From contig JAEUHY010000015.1 of NCBI GenBank assembly GCA_016795325.1, positions 1 through 64,000 on the forward strand: a DNA stretch of 64,000 nucleotides, read 5' to 3'. This stretch comes from Planctomycetota bacterium (GTDB taxonomy: Bacteria > Planctomycetota > UBA1135 > GCA-002686595). A model generated the notes under the pieces. It had not been told where the DNA came from. It did no database searches and was given only the letters and a program-made list of their open reading frames with translations. Below, piece by piece: positions 17,901 through 27,164 of this stretch (position 1 is its first letter; each line of letters starts with the position of its first letter). The position numbers were made by a program, and so were the translations under genes.

Positions 17901-20681
17901 TCAGCGCGCCCGCAGCGGCTCGAAACGCCCGGTCACGATCACGTGGGCGGTCGCGACGTTGCGCGCTTCGACGACGAAGTGTTGCTCCTCGCCGGGCCGC
18001 ACGACGAACTCGCCGCTCCAGTTGTCGACGCGCGCGCCGGAGACTTCGCTGTGGAGCACGGGCGCGCCTTTCCAGTGGATCGTCACGCTTGGCGCCGCTG
18101 CGTTCTCACTCGCCGCAGCGCTCAACTCGATGCGCGTGACGATGAAGCACGAGCCTTGGGGCACATGGCCGGCGAGCCGGTGCACCGACGGAAACTCGCC
18201 AGGTCGCAACGCAGCGCTCAGATCCAGCGGCGTGCGCGAGATCTCGCTCAGATGATTCTCCATGCGTCCGGCGAGGTCGACGCTGCTCCCGTTCGCCGAC
18301 ATGGCGCGGAACTGGAACTCGGCGCGCGGCTCTGCGAGCGCCAGGGCGGCGCGCGCCTCGTTTTCGAGGTAGCGCGCCGCACGCGCCCAAGCGGCGGCGT
18401 CGGCTGAGCTCGGAAGCGAGCTGGTCGCACCAAGCTCGCTGTGCAGCTCGAACCAGTCGAGCTCGCAGCGCACGCCCGCGTCGACGGCTCGCGCGAAGAG
18501 CAGCGTCGGAGTCGACTGTTCGACGTCACCGAGCTCGACCACGAAGTAGGCGTGGCCCGCGATCAGTGCAGCGGCGGGCGAGCGCATTCCGCTCGGGGGA
18601 AACGGGCCGCCGAGCGCGCTGCGGACGCGGCTGCGCAGCTCGGAGAACGACTGTCCCGCGTCGACGGCGCGCAGCAGTTCGGCAGGCGTGAACTCGCCGA
18701 GGTCTGCGAGCGCGATTTCGTCGCCGCGCCAGGCCCGTGTGCGCAGTTCGCCTTGCGCGTACTCGAGCTCGAAGCGCGGCGCACGCCCCGCGACGCGCGG
18801 TCGGCGCTCGGCCTTCACGTCGAAACGCTCGAGTGGCGCCGCGGGGGTGACGATCAGCCGTGGGCCGAGCACGGAACGCGTGGTCCGCGGGCCCACATCG
18901 GGCACGAATGCGCGCCGCGGGAGAGCGACCGGAGTACTGCGGACGAACTCGCCCTCCAGCACGAGCTCGAGCGCGCTCGAGTTGCTGACTTCGATGTACG
19001 TCGCGCCTTCGGTCCCCGGCGCGATCTCGATCCGGCCGCTCCAGGTTTCTTCGAGCCACTCGACGACTCCCTCGCGTTCCAGCAGCGTTTCACCGCCGAT
19101 GACGACGCGCAGGGCGCCGCGCCCGTTGCTGTCGCCGCTCGCTTGTCCGCGGAAGCGGGCGGAAGTCACCGCCCAGCGTGTGTCCGCGGGAACGAAGCCG
19201 CCGGCGCAGTGCGCGAGCTGAGGCTCGCGCGAGTCCACGGCGCGCAGCACATCGAGCGGCGACGCCGTCAGCTCGTCCACGTAGCTGCGGTCGCCGCGCA
19301 ACGTGATGCGCACAGGGTTCCCACCGATCGCGCCGGAGCGCAACTGCAGCACGGCGCGTGGGGCTGCGAGCGTGTTGGGTCGCTGCGCCGCGCGGCGCAA
19401 CGCGACGAGCGTTTCCATCAGCGAACGTTCCCGCGAGCCATCGCGCAGCGAGCCCTTGGCGCTGCGGCCGTCGGCGGTGGAGTACCACTCGAGCAGGCAG
19501 TGGCTGTCGCGCTCCAATTGCACCACCTCGAAGGCGCTGGCGAGGTCGCTGTCGCCGCCCGCGGACCACACGAAGTACGTGTGGCCCAGTTGAGCGAGCG
19601 AGCGCTCGCCTTCGCCGCTTCGGGTGTCCGTCGAGCGCGCCGCACGCGACGCCGCTTCGACGAGCGCCTCCAACTCCGCGAGGGGCGCGCTCGTCAGCGA
19701 CTCGAGCGACCTGGCGCCCAGATCGCAGATCAGCGCCGCGTCCTCGGCCACCGTGACGGACACGAACTCGTTCGACTGGAACAGCAGCTCCCAGTTGTTG
19801 TTGACCACGCCGAGCGCGTCGTCGCGCAAGCCGTGGAGGAAACTGAAGGTCGCCTTCTCGTAGTCTCCAAAACGCGTGCGGTCGAACAACTCGGCGGGTT
19901 CGCAGAGCAACTCGTCGTCGGGGGCCTCGAGCTGCGCGAGCGGCGCAGCTTCGCGTTGCGCGCTCGGCGTTGTCGGACTCACGACCTCGAGCCCGTCGGT
20001 CGCTACGGACTCCGAGCGCGCCACTGCGGGCGCCGCGGCGTTCTTTGCTCCATCCGACTTCGGCCACGCGAAGTAGAGCAGCGCCGCGCCGACCACGGCG
20101 GCGACGATGAAGCCGACGCCGAGCGCCGCGCTCGCCGACGCGCGTGCATCCGGCAGCAACAAACCCGCCCACGCCGCGCGCGAACCGTACTGCTTGTCGA
20201 GCTTGCCGCGCAGCAGCTCGTGCGCGCGTGTGAGCTGCGTGCGCACCGTCGCCGGCTTCGAGCCCAGGCGTTGCGCGATCTCCTCCGACGAGAGCTCGTG
20301 GTAGTAGCGCAACACCACGACCGAGCGGTACGGCTCGTCGAGCGCGAGGATCTTGGCTACTACGTCGCGCTGCGCGTCGAGCCGTGCGACGGTTTCTTCC
20401 ACCGACTCGAGCGCTTCGGCGCGCGCCACCGCGCGTTCGCGGGTCGAGCGGCGGGCGCCCGAACGCCCAAGCTCCGCCGCGCGGTTGCGCGTGATCTTGG
20501 CGAGCCACTGCTTGAGCTCGCCGAGGCGCTCGGGGGCGCGGGCCGTCGCCGCGCGCACCCAAGTGTCCTGCGCGAGGTCGTCCGCCGCCGCATCGTCACG
20601 GACGAGACTGCGCGCAACGGCGCGCACGAACGCGGCATGTTCGAGCAGGGCTTGAGAGTGGGGTAGGTCGGCAGTGCTCAT
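17901..20681 (-). CDS. ECF sigma factor fused to transmembrane segment and duplicated ectodomain
   Basis: The 926-residue protein starts with an ECF sigma-70 core: region 2 around residues 15-70 (DDAAADDLAQDTWVRAA) and region 4 around 113-163 (LRYYHELSSEEIAQRLGSK). A single transmembrane helix follows at about 184-206 (ALGVGFIVAAVVGAALLYFA), then about 700 residues outside the membrane. The ectodomain holds two related halves: residues about 319-580 and 657-921 align (GHTYFVWSAGG with GHAYFVVELGD; LDVLRAVDS with LDLSAALRP; ETWSGRIEIAPG with DNWSGEFVVRPG). No separate anti-sigma gene is adjacent. ECF sigma factors with C-terminal membrane extensions are known in planctomycetes; here the sigma factor may be its own sensor. 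Signal unknown. Confidence 0.9.
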   Translation of the reverse strand: MSTADLPHSQALLEHAAFVRAVARSLVRDDAAADDLAQDTWVRAATARAPERLGELKQWLAKITRNRAAELGRSGARRSTRERAVARAEALESVEETVARLDAQRDVVAKILALDEPYRSVVVLRYYHELSSEEIAQRLGSKPATVRTQLTRAHELLRGKLDKQYGSRAAWAGLLLPDARASASAALGVGFIVAAVVGAALLYFAWPKSDGAKNAAAPAVARSESVATDGLEVVSPTTPSAQREAAPLAQLEAPDDELLCEPAELFDRTRFGDYEKATFSFLHGLRDDALGVVNNNWELLFQSNEFVSVTVAEDAALICDLGARSLESLTSAPLAELEALVEAASRAARSTDTRSGEGERSLAQLGHTYFVWSAGGDSDLASAFEVVQLERDSHCLLEWYSTADGRSAKGSLRDGSRERSLMETLVALRRAAQRPNTLAAPRAVLQLRSGAIGGNPVRITLRGDRSYVDELTASPLDVLRAVDSREPQLAHCAGGFVPADTRWAVTSARFRGQASGDSNGRGALRVVIGGETLLEREGVVEWLEETWSGRIEIAPGTEGATYIEVSNSSALELVLEGEFVRSTPVALPRRAFVPDVGPRTTRSVLGPRLIVTPAAPLERFDVKAERRPRVAGRAPRFELEYAQGELRTRAWRGDEIALADLGEFTPAELLRAVDAGQSFSELRSRVRSALGGPFPPSGMRSPAAALIAGHAYFVVELGDVEQSTPTLLFARAVDAGVRCELDWFELHSELGATSSLPSSADAAAWARAARYLENEARAALALAEPRAEFQFRAMSANGSSVDLAGRMENHLSEISRTPLDLSAALRPGEFPSVHRLAGHVPQGSCFIVTRIELSAAASENAAAPSVTIHWKGAPVLHSEVSGARVDNWSGEFVVRPGEEQHFVVEARNVATAHVIVTGRFEPLRAR

Positions 20682-20763
20682 GGGTTCGCTCCTTGGTTCA
20701 GGAGCGAAATGCCGCTCGCCGCGTCGGCGCTACGACAAACTGGCGCAAAGCGTCGGCCCGCGC

Positions 20764-22275
20764 CTAGCCAGGCGCAATCAGGCGGCGTTTGCCGTCGTGC
20801 GAGAGGGGCAGCGCGGCCGCGCCCGCGCTGGTCCAGGGCATCGGCGCGCCCAACTCGCGGTCCCACAGCTTGCAGGTGACCTGCTTGTGCTGCTGGTCGA
20901 GGCCCTCGCAATAGTTGGTGAACTCGCAGCGCCGGATGTGCGCCCCGCGGCCTTCCTCGAGCTTGCGCCACCAGTCGGGATCGGCGAGCGATTGGCGCGC
21001 GGCGGCCACGAAGTCGCACTCGCCGCGCCGCAGCGCGTCCTCGGCGAGCTCGAAACTGTTGATGCCGCCCGCGCCGACCACCGGCGTCTCGAAGCCCGCC
21101 GCGCGCACGTGTTCGCGCACCGCATGCGCGAGGTGCAGGTTGCGGCCGAAGGGCCCGCGTGCGCCCGGCTCGCGCGCGTCGTCGATGCGCACCGTCGGCA
21201 TGCACTCGTGGCCGCTGGGGCCCGTGTACGGATACACGGCCGCGCCGACCTTGGGCTGTTTGGCGTCGTCGAACTTGCCGCCGACCGAGAGCGAGAGGAA
21301 GTCGAAGCCCGCGCGCGCGAAATGCTCCGCGTAGAAGCAGGCGTCTTCGCTGCGGCTTCCGCCCTCGATGATTTCGTCGCCGAGGAAGCGGCAGCCGACG
21401 ACGAAATCGCGACCGACCGCGGCGCGCACGGCGGCGAACACTTCGAGCGCGAGGCGCGCGCGCTGGGCCGGCGAGCCGCCGTAGCCGTCGGTGCGTTCGT
21501 TCGTGCGCGAGAGGAACGAGGCCATGGTGTAGGCGTGCGCGAAGTGCAGCTCGACGCCGTCGAAACCCGCGTCGCGCGCGCGCACGGCGGCGCGTGCGAA
21601 CAGTTCGGGCAGCACGCGCGGCAGCTCCGCGATGTGCGGCAGGTGCGTGTCGCTCACGCGCTCGCGGTAGCCGAATTCGAGCGCCTCACGTTCGCGCGGA
21701 GCGAGCAACGCGAGCAGCTGCTCGTGGGGGAGTTCGAGCAGCGCGCGCCGCACGGCGCTGTCGTCTCCGCGCGCCGCCGCGGCGTGGCCCAGTTGCTCGA
21801 GTCCGTCGCGGTGCGCGCGCCTGAGCTCGAGGAAGCGCTGCACGAACTTGTCCTTCTCGGGGCGGCGCCGCACCGCGAGGAAATCGATCAGCTGCACCAG
21901 CGCGAGCGTCTGCCCGCCGCTGTGGCGCCGGATGTCGTCCGCGAGCTCGCGCAGGCCCGGCACGAAACGCTCGTGGCCGATGCGCAGCAGCGGCCCGCTC
22001 GGAACATCGCGAATCCCCGTTGCTTCGAGCACCAAGACGCCCGGCCGCGCGTCGGCGAAGCGCCGGTACCAGTCGCGCACGTCGGGCGTGACCTCGCCGT
22101 CGTCGCTCGCGCGCCAGGGCACCATCGCCGGCACCCAGGTGCGCGTGCGGGCCGTGCGTGGACCGAGTTTCGCCGGGCTGAACAGCGCGCTCGCCGCCGC
22201 TTCCTCACGCGTGGGCCAGCGCGTCGGCGGGATCGGGTGCACGCGGCTGCGCGCTTCGCTGGGGTCGGAGGTCAC
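20764..22275 (-). CDS. Old yellow enzyme family NADH:flavin oxidoreductase
   Basis: The 503-residue TIM-barrel protein has the OYE elements LFSPAKLGPRT, FDGVELHFAHAYTMASFLS, NERTDGYGGSPAQRARL, VVGAGGINS and FVAAARQSLADPDW. The barrel is longer than usual because of an insert of about 80 residues between residues 135 and 220. Cys residues near the end (RRCEFTNYC and VTCKLW) could bind an iron-sulfur cluster as in 2,4-dienoyl-CoA reductase-like relatives. Such enzymes reduce activated double bonds with FMN. The start is GTG. Its first 80 bases and leader recur as a fragment at 24771-24880. Confidence 0.88.
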   Translation of the reverse strand: MTSDPSEARSRVHPIPPTRWPTREEAAASALFSPAKLGPRTARTRTWVPAMVPWRASDDGEVTPDVRDWYRRFADARPGVLVLEATGIRDVPSGPLLRIGHERFVPGLRELADDIRRHSGGQTLALVQLIDFLAVRRRPEKDKFVQRFLELRRAHRDGLEQLGHAAAARGDDSAVRRALLELPHEQLLALLAPREREALEFGYRERVSDTHLPHIAELPRVLPELFARAAVRARDAGFDGVELHFAHAYTMASFLSRTNERTDGYGGSPAQRARLALEVFAAVRAAVGRDFVVGCRFLGDEIIEGGSRSEDACFYAEHFARAGFDFLSLSVGGKFDDAKQPKVGAAVYPYTGPSGHECMPTVRIDDAREPGARGPFGRNLHLAHAVREHVRAAGFETPVVGAGGINSFELAEDALRRGECDFVAAARQSLADPDWWRKLEEGRGAHIRRCEFTNYCEGLDQQHKQVTCKLWDRELGAPMPWTSAGAAALPLSHDGKRRLIAPG

Positions 22276-22353
22276 GGCGCTCAGCCTAGCCCCTCACGTC
22301 CCGCGGCGGGCGAGGCCGATAGGCCGAACCCCGTCACCCCCAACGCACACTTC

Positions 22354-24381
22354 ATGCATCTGCGAATCCTCCGCCGCGTCGCCCCCTTCCTGCTCGCCTG
22401 CTGCGCCGCTTGTTCCTCCACCTTCGATCCGGACGCGGACGCGCAGGTCGTCGGCTCCGAAACCTGGCCGACGCCGTACACGCTCGCTGGCAAGGGCCCG
22501 TTGATCGTGCACATGCGGCGCGGACAAGTCGGCGAGCACTCTGGCGGCGTGCACCGCGCTTGGCGCCTCGAGACGGCGAAGGGCGAGCCGCTCACTGGCT
22601 GGCTCACGACCACGCCGTTGGTCGACTTCCAAGGTGAGCCGCGCGTGCGCGTGACGTCCGCGGCCCGGGTGTTCGTGTTCGACCCGGGCGAGGCGCTCGA
22701 CAGCCGCGACGAGCAGCGCCATCTCGCCAAGGGCTGGTACCTGCTCGGTGAGCGCGGGCCGCAGGGCGAGCGCTTCGACGACGTCGTGCTCACGCCGGAC
22801 GGCGGCTATCGCACGCTGGTCGAGCTCGCGGGAGTGCAGCGACTGCGCGCGCACAGCGCCGCGGGGGAGCTGCTGGGCGAACTCGAACTCGCGTCGAACT
22901 CACTGCGGCCGATCGGCGGCGGCCCGGAGTGCGTCGCGGATCTGCCGGCCGGCGCGGGCCGCGTGGTGGTCGACGGCAAGCTCGCGGTGCGCGGTCGCAT
23001 CGTCGACTATGCGAAGAACCCCGGCGAGTTCGTCGACGTGTCGCTCGCCAGCCCCAGCGCGAGCGGCGTGTTCGGGCTCGACGAGGCGCGTGCGTTGGTG
23101 AGCGCGCGCGAACTCCTGATGCCTGGTCCCTGGCAACAGGTGTGGGCGATCGCGCGCCGCGAGTGTGCGGTCGTGCTGTTGCAGCAGCCCGACGGCGGAC
23201 TGACGCTTCTCGAGCCGCAAGCCGGCGCGAGCCGCGTGCTGCTGCGCGACGCGACGTTCGCCATGGCGCAGTTTCGATCGATGCCTGCCGAGTACGCCGA
23301 CGCCGAACTTGGCGCCGACGTTTCGGTGATCCTCGCCGGCCAAAAGTCCGTGGGCGCGGAGTACACGCTGTTCGCACAGCTCGCCGGCCGCTTGCAGGGT
23401 CCGTTCAGCGCCGCCACGTCGGAAGCTGCGACCGAGGCCCTGTGGGCCGGTGTGCGGCCGATCGTCGAGAGCCGGCGCGCGGAACTCGCGCAGATGCGCG
23501 CTGACCAGGCCGCAGCGCGCGAACGCGAACTCGCAGCGTTGCAGCGCTCCGTCGACGAAGCGCGCGCGTTGTTCGACGAGATTGCGACGCGGCAAATCGC
23601 GTACTTCGAGGCGCTGCAAGCGGGGGACATGGGCGCCGCCGACCGTGCGGTCGAGGCGATCGACGCGCGCCTGAAGAAGCTCGTGATTCCGATCGGGCAC
23701 GAACAGACCGAAGCGCTGCGCTCCGAGCTCTTCCTGGCGCAGGCGTACCGACTCGACTGGGAACTGCGGCGTCCCGACGGGAACATCGAACGCATCGCGC
23801 ACTGGAGCTCGGGTTACTTCGCGCAGGGCGGCGCGCTGTACCAGCGCTACTGCCGCGAGGTCGGGCTGCGCCTCGCCGCGCGCGAGGGAATCCCGCGCCC
23901 CACCTACGACGCGTTGTGGAGCACGTCGGGCGGGTTCGATCAGGCGACGCGCGAGCAGCTCGCGTGGCACAAGGAAGTGCTCGAGCGCTTCGAGGCCGGC
24001 GAGCGCTACCGCGCACACCTCGCGGCGGGCCGCTTCGACGACGCGCATTCGATGGCCTACCAGCTCGGCTTCGAAGGTTGGGTCGAGCACCTGCAGACGC
24101 AGGCCAAGGGCCGTGTTTCGGAAGCCGAACTCGAAGCGCTCCTGCGCGCCGCCGTCCAGCGCGCGCCGACGGCGGAGCTGCGCGCACGCCTCGAAGCGGC
24201 GCACCACAGCCAGTGGCTCGACATGGCTGCGGCCGCGGAACGCGAACAACGCGAGCGTTTCCGCCGCATCGAGGAAGAGAACAAGCGCGCGGCTGCCGCC
24301 GCGGAACTGGCCGCGCGGGAAGCTCGTGCGGCCTACAAACTCGAGGCCGCTCGGCGCGGCTTCATTTGGCGCGAGAACTAG
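22354..24381 (+). CDS. Large putative lipoprotein of unknown function
   Basis: The 675-residue protein has a lipoprotein signal (MHLRILRRVAPFLLACCAAC, with the Cys of the lipobox near residue 17 or 20). The first 340 residues are beta-rich with no recognised domain; about residues 380-470 and the last 90 form charged coiled coils (for example AAAAEREQRERFRRIEEE). No catalytic motif is seen. The stop codon TAG lies inside the terminal inverted repeat of the MITE-like element at 24378, so the end of this gene was set or altered by that element. A decayed copy of its N-terminal part is at 27165-27562. Confidence 0.8.
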   Translation: MHLRILRRVAPFLLACCAACSSTFDPDADAQVVGSETWPTPYTLAGKGPLIVHMRRGQVGEHSGGVHRAWRLETAKGEPLTGWLTTTPLVDFQGEPRVRVTSAARVFVFDPGEALDSRDEQRHLAKGWYLLGERGPQGERFDDVVLTPDGGYRTLVELAGVQRLRAHSAAGELLGELELASNSLRPIGGGPECVADLPAGAGRVVVDGKLAVRGRIVDYAKNPGEFVDVSLASPSASGVFGLDEARALVSARELLMPGPWQQVWAIARRECAVVLLQQPDGGLTLLEPQAGASRVLLRDATFAMAQFRSMPAEYADAELGADVSVILAGQKSVGAEYTLFAQLAGRLQGPFSAATSEAATEALWAGVRPIVESRRAELAQMRADQAAARERELAALQRSVDEARALFDEIATRQIAYFEALQAGDMGAADRAVEAIDARLKKLVIPIGHEQTEALRSELFLAQAYRLDWELRRPDGNIERIAHWSSGYFAQGGALYQRYCREVGLRLAAREGIPRPTYDALWSTSGGFDQATREQLAWHKEVLERFEAGERYRAHLAAGRFDDAHSMAYQLGFEGWVEHLQTQAKGRVSEAELEALLRAAVQRAPTAELRARLEAAHHSQWLDMAAAAEREQRERFRRIEEENKRAAAAAELAAREARAAYKLEAARRGFIWREN

Positions 24382-24542
24382 TGGGTTGATTCGAAATTTC
24401 GCCGCATATCTCAGGCGCCTCGCCGCCCCCCGCGGCGTTGCTCCGGTTCGGCGACCTATTCAGGTCGCCTGGAATCCTCGCGCCGTGCGGGGAGCGCCGA
24501 ACCACCTGACATCTGCGGCGGACTTTCGAATCAATCCACTAG
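24378..24542. mobile_element. MITE-like element 1 with CTAG-ended inverted repeats
   Basis: Ends reading CTAGTGGGTTGATTCGAAAT at the left and, in reverse complement, CTAGTGGATTGATTCGAAAG at the right are imperfect inverted repeats of about 38 bases (five mismatches). The interior has further pairing around CCGGTTCGGCG and CGCCGAACC. It carries no gene. The left end contains the stop codon of the lipoprotein gene; the right CTAG is shared with the next element. Confidence 0.75.
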
Positions 24543-24705
24543 CAGCCCGTTGAAAAAGTCATTCGACGCACAACCCGCCCGGATTGCGCCGGCTCGTCGT
24601 CGCGTGATCCTCGCTGAATCCACTGATTCAGCTCCGGTCCCGCTCCTAGATCCGACGCAACCGGACGACTTCTGCGCTCGAAGCACTTTTTCACCAGACT
24701 GCTAG
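24539..24705. mobile_element. MITE-like element 2, back to back with element 1
   Basis: Ends CTAGCAGCCCGTTGAAAAAG (left) and, in reverse complement, CTAGCAGTCTGGTGAAAAAG (right) form an imperfect inverted repeat extending inwards over about 50 bases, around an interior hairpin CTGAATC-CACT-GATTCAG. No coding capacity. As I recall, GTTGAAAAAG-type ends recur in environmental genomes as non-autonomous elements. It starts in the CTAG that ends the first element. Confidence 0.75.
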
Positions 24706-24770
24706 CCCTCTGGGAGGCTTCAAATCCTGCCGGATCGAGCGCCGTCAACGCGTCCGGGGGCGTGGCCGCG

Positions 24771-24880
24771 CCGCCGCGGCGTCCTCGCGCGTGGGCCAGC
24801 GCGTCGGCGGGATCGGGTGCACGCGGCTGCGCACTTCGCTGGGGTCGGAGGGCACGGCGCTCAGCCGAGCCCCTCACGTC
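24771..24880 (-). pseudogene. Fragment of the OYE gene 5' end and leader
   Basis: About 110 bases nearly identical to 22191-22300, with a constant offset of 2580 bases. They include the GTG start and the first codons of the OYE-family gene, plus 25 bases of its leader; the similarity ends abruptly after CCTCACGTC. The core GTGGGCCAGCGCGTCGGCGG is unchanged. It is too short to be functional and is a duplication remnant. Confidence 0.9.
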
Positions 24881-25285
24881 GTGCCGGCGATTCCTGTGCG
24901 AACGCAACCGCGTTGACCGCGGCGCCATGCGTTCGGGGCCCGTCGAGTCCGCCGGCGCGGAGCACCGCGCTCGCGAGGTTGCTCACGACCGTTCGTGCGG
25001 GACGGCGCGGGCCCCGATCCGATTGCGCGCAGAAGCAACGCACCGAGTCCGCGCGCGGGCGCATGTCGAACTCACGGGGATCTGCGTGTCCGTTCCCAGC
25101 CGCGCCCGGGCCGCGAGCGGCGCTTCTCGGCTTCTTCAACGTGCAAGGCGCCGGCTGTTACGATCCGCGGGGTCTTCACTAGTGTCCGCGCGCTCGCTGC
25201 AGCGAGCGCGTCGTCAGGTCGGAGCGCATTGGCTCCTGCCGCGGGCGCTCTCGCTCGCACCCACTCGCACTGCTCTGGAGGCGTG
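24881..25285. other. Non-coding stretch before the P-domain gene
   Basis: No gene, repeat or recognisable promoter is supported here. The open frame that crosses it has no signal peptide or conserved motif until the ATG at 25286. A GGAGG ribosome site just before that ATG fixes the end of this stretch. Confidence 0.5.
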
Positions 25286-27085
25286 ATGCTCGCTCGAAGT
25301 CTCGTGGTCGTGTTGCTCGGAACCGCTCCAGCCTTGCAGGCGCAGTCCGTTGTCTGCGTCGGCGGCGGTACGGGAGGTCCTTTCCCGCTGCTTGGAACTG
25401 GAGGCGGCGGTTCGTTTCCCTCCGATCTGCCGCCCCACGCGGGCGTGTACACGTTGAACGTGCCTGCGTTGCCGATGGGCGCGAGCGTCGTCAGCGAGGT
25501 CCGGCTCAACGGACTGACGCACACCTACGCATCGGATCTGCACTTCGTACTCACCTCGCCGTCCGGCGTCGCGCACAATCTCTCGTACCGTCGCGGCGGG
25601 GCGTGCAATTTGGGCGGAGACTATGTATTCGTGCCTGGCTGTTCGACTGCGACACTCGCCGACTGGAGTTGTGCGAACCTGATTTCCTCAGGTGTTTTCG
25701 CGCAGTTCTTCGGACTGTGGCCGGACGGCGAGGCAGGTCTGGTCAACGTCTCGATCGGCGCAATTCCCGCTGTGCCCGGCCCGTGGACGCTCTCGATCTA
25801 CGACTGGACGCCCGGCGATGTCGGCGGCTTGAACTCGTGGGAACTGTGCTTCGGTGCGGCCCCGAGCCCAGCTGTTTTCGCTCCGGTGGCAGCGCCGATT
25901 GTCACGACTCCGCCGTACGACAGCCTGCGCTTCGGACCTGTGGTGAAGCTGGCGTGGTACGGCGATCCGTGTGCGACCAGCTACGACGTGGAAGTGGACG
26001 GCGTCGTGGTGGGCGCCTCGGCCAGTTCCTCCATCAACTACTCCAGTTCGCCAGGCGGCCACACCTGGCGCGTGCGCTCGCGCAACGTCGCTGGCGTTGG
26101 AACGTGGTCGGAGCCGATGACCTACTTCGACTTGGGGCTGCCGCCGGCCACCTGCCAAGGCTCGTCGCTCGCGACGCTGTTCGACCGCGACACGAGCTCA
26201 GGGCCCGGGAGCATTCTGTACTTCGACGTGAACGTGCTGCGCCCCAGCGGGATCCTGGTGTCGGAACTCGACACGAACACCACCAAGCCGATCAACTCCA
26301 CGATCGGACTCCAGGTGTACCTCAAGGCAGGAACCCACGTTGGCGCCACTTCGGCCGCCGGCGCCTGGACGCTGATTTCCAGCGGGACGGGCGTGTCCCA
26401 GGGGCCGGATGCTCCGACTTTGGTGGATGTCGACGACTTTCAGATTCCGTTCGGCTTGCACGCGCTGGGCTTGCGCATCACGGGCGGCGGGCACGCGTTC
26501 TCGTACGCCTCGGGCGCGAGTTCGTCCGCTGCCAACGCGGATGTGGCGCTCACGTTTGGCCAGCTCCAGGAGACTGCGTTCGTCTCGGTTCCGACCCCTT
26601 CGCGCGTCTGGAACGGCGCGTTGCGCTACGACTGCATTGGTGAGCCGGCGGTGTACTGCACGGGCGGCACGACATCGAACGCTTGCAGTGCGTCGATAAC
26701 GGCGAGCGCGCAACCCAGCGCCACCTTGGCGACTCCCTGTCGCATCCTGGTCGAGCGCGTCGAAGGCCAGAAACAGGGGCTGGTGTTCTACGGCGTCGAC
26801 AACGCGGGGTTCGCGCCGCTTCCGTGGGGCGCTGCGAGCACGAGCTTCTTGTGCGTGCGCCCGCCGACGGAGCGCGGCAACGCGATGAGTTCGGGCGGCG
26901 CCGCGGGTGCGTGCAACGGCGTGCTCGGGCTCGACTGGAATGCGCACCAAAACGCACATCCGGCCGCGCTCGGCAGTCCCTTCGCGGTCGGCGACAAGGT
27001 CTACGTGCAGGGCTGGTTCCGCGATCCGCTCGCGCCACTGCGAACCAATCTCTCCAACGCGCTCGAGTTGACCGTTCGCCCGTAG
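25286..27085 (+). CDS. Secreted P-domain protein with YCT C-terminal module
   Basis: The 599-residue protein has a signal peptide (MLARSLVVVLLGTAPALQAQ) and a strong ribosome site (CTGGAGG) seven bases before its ATG. Residues about 45-195 form a P/Homo B (proprotein convertase P) domain: YASDLHFVLTSPSGVAHNLS and GPWTLSIYDWTPGDVGGLNS. An FnIII-like segment follows (residues about 215-280), then a beta-rich domain. The last 130 residues are the YCT module (AVYCTGGTTSNACSASITAS to ALELTVRP). No protease domain is present. It is probably a surface protein. It lies between two fragments derived from its left neighbours, see findings. Confidence 0.85.
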   Translation: MLARSLVVVLLGTAPALQAQSVVCVGGGTGGPFPLLGTGGGGSFPSDLPPHAGVYTLNVPALPMGASVVSEVRLNGLTHTYASDLHFVLTSPSGVAHNLSYRRGGACNLGGDYVFVPGCSTATLADWSCANLISSGVFAQFFGLWPDGEAGLVNVSIGAIPAVPGPWTLSIYDWTPGDVGGLNSWELCFGAAPSPAVFAPVAAPIVTTPPYDSLRFGPVVKLAWYGDPCATSYDVEVDGVVVGASASSSINYSSSPGGHTWRVRSRNVAGVGTWSEPMTYFDLGLPPATCQGSSLATLFDRDTSSGPGSILYFDVNVLRPSGILVSELDTNTTKPINSTIGLQVYLKAGTHVGATSAAGAWTLISSGTGVSQGPDAPTLVDVDDFQIPFGLHALGLRITGGGHAFSYASGASSSAANADVALTFGQLQETAFVSVPTPSRVWNGALRYDCIGEPAVYCTGGTTSNACSASITASAQPSATLATPCRILVERVEGQKQGLVFYGVDNAGFAPLPWGAASTSFLCVRPPTERGNAMSSGGAAGACNGVLGLDWNAHQNAHPAALGSPFAVGDKVYVQGWFRDPLAPLRTNLSNALELTVRP

Positions 27086-27164
27086 CTGCTCCAGCCCGGT
27101 CCTCTCACACAGCGACCGAGACCGCGCTATCTGGGTGCGTGCGGCGCGCTTGGAGCGAACGCCT

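Noticed and set aside
20674..22353. Long open frame upstream of the lipoprotein gene, in frame with it
   Set aside because: It is antisense to the OYE gene, has no domain or signal peptide, and such frames are common in GC-rich DNA. The lipobox ATG at 22354 sets the real start.
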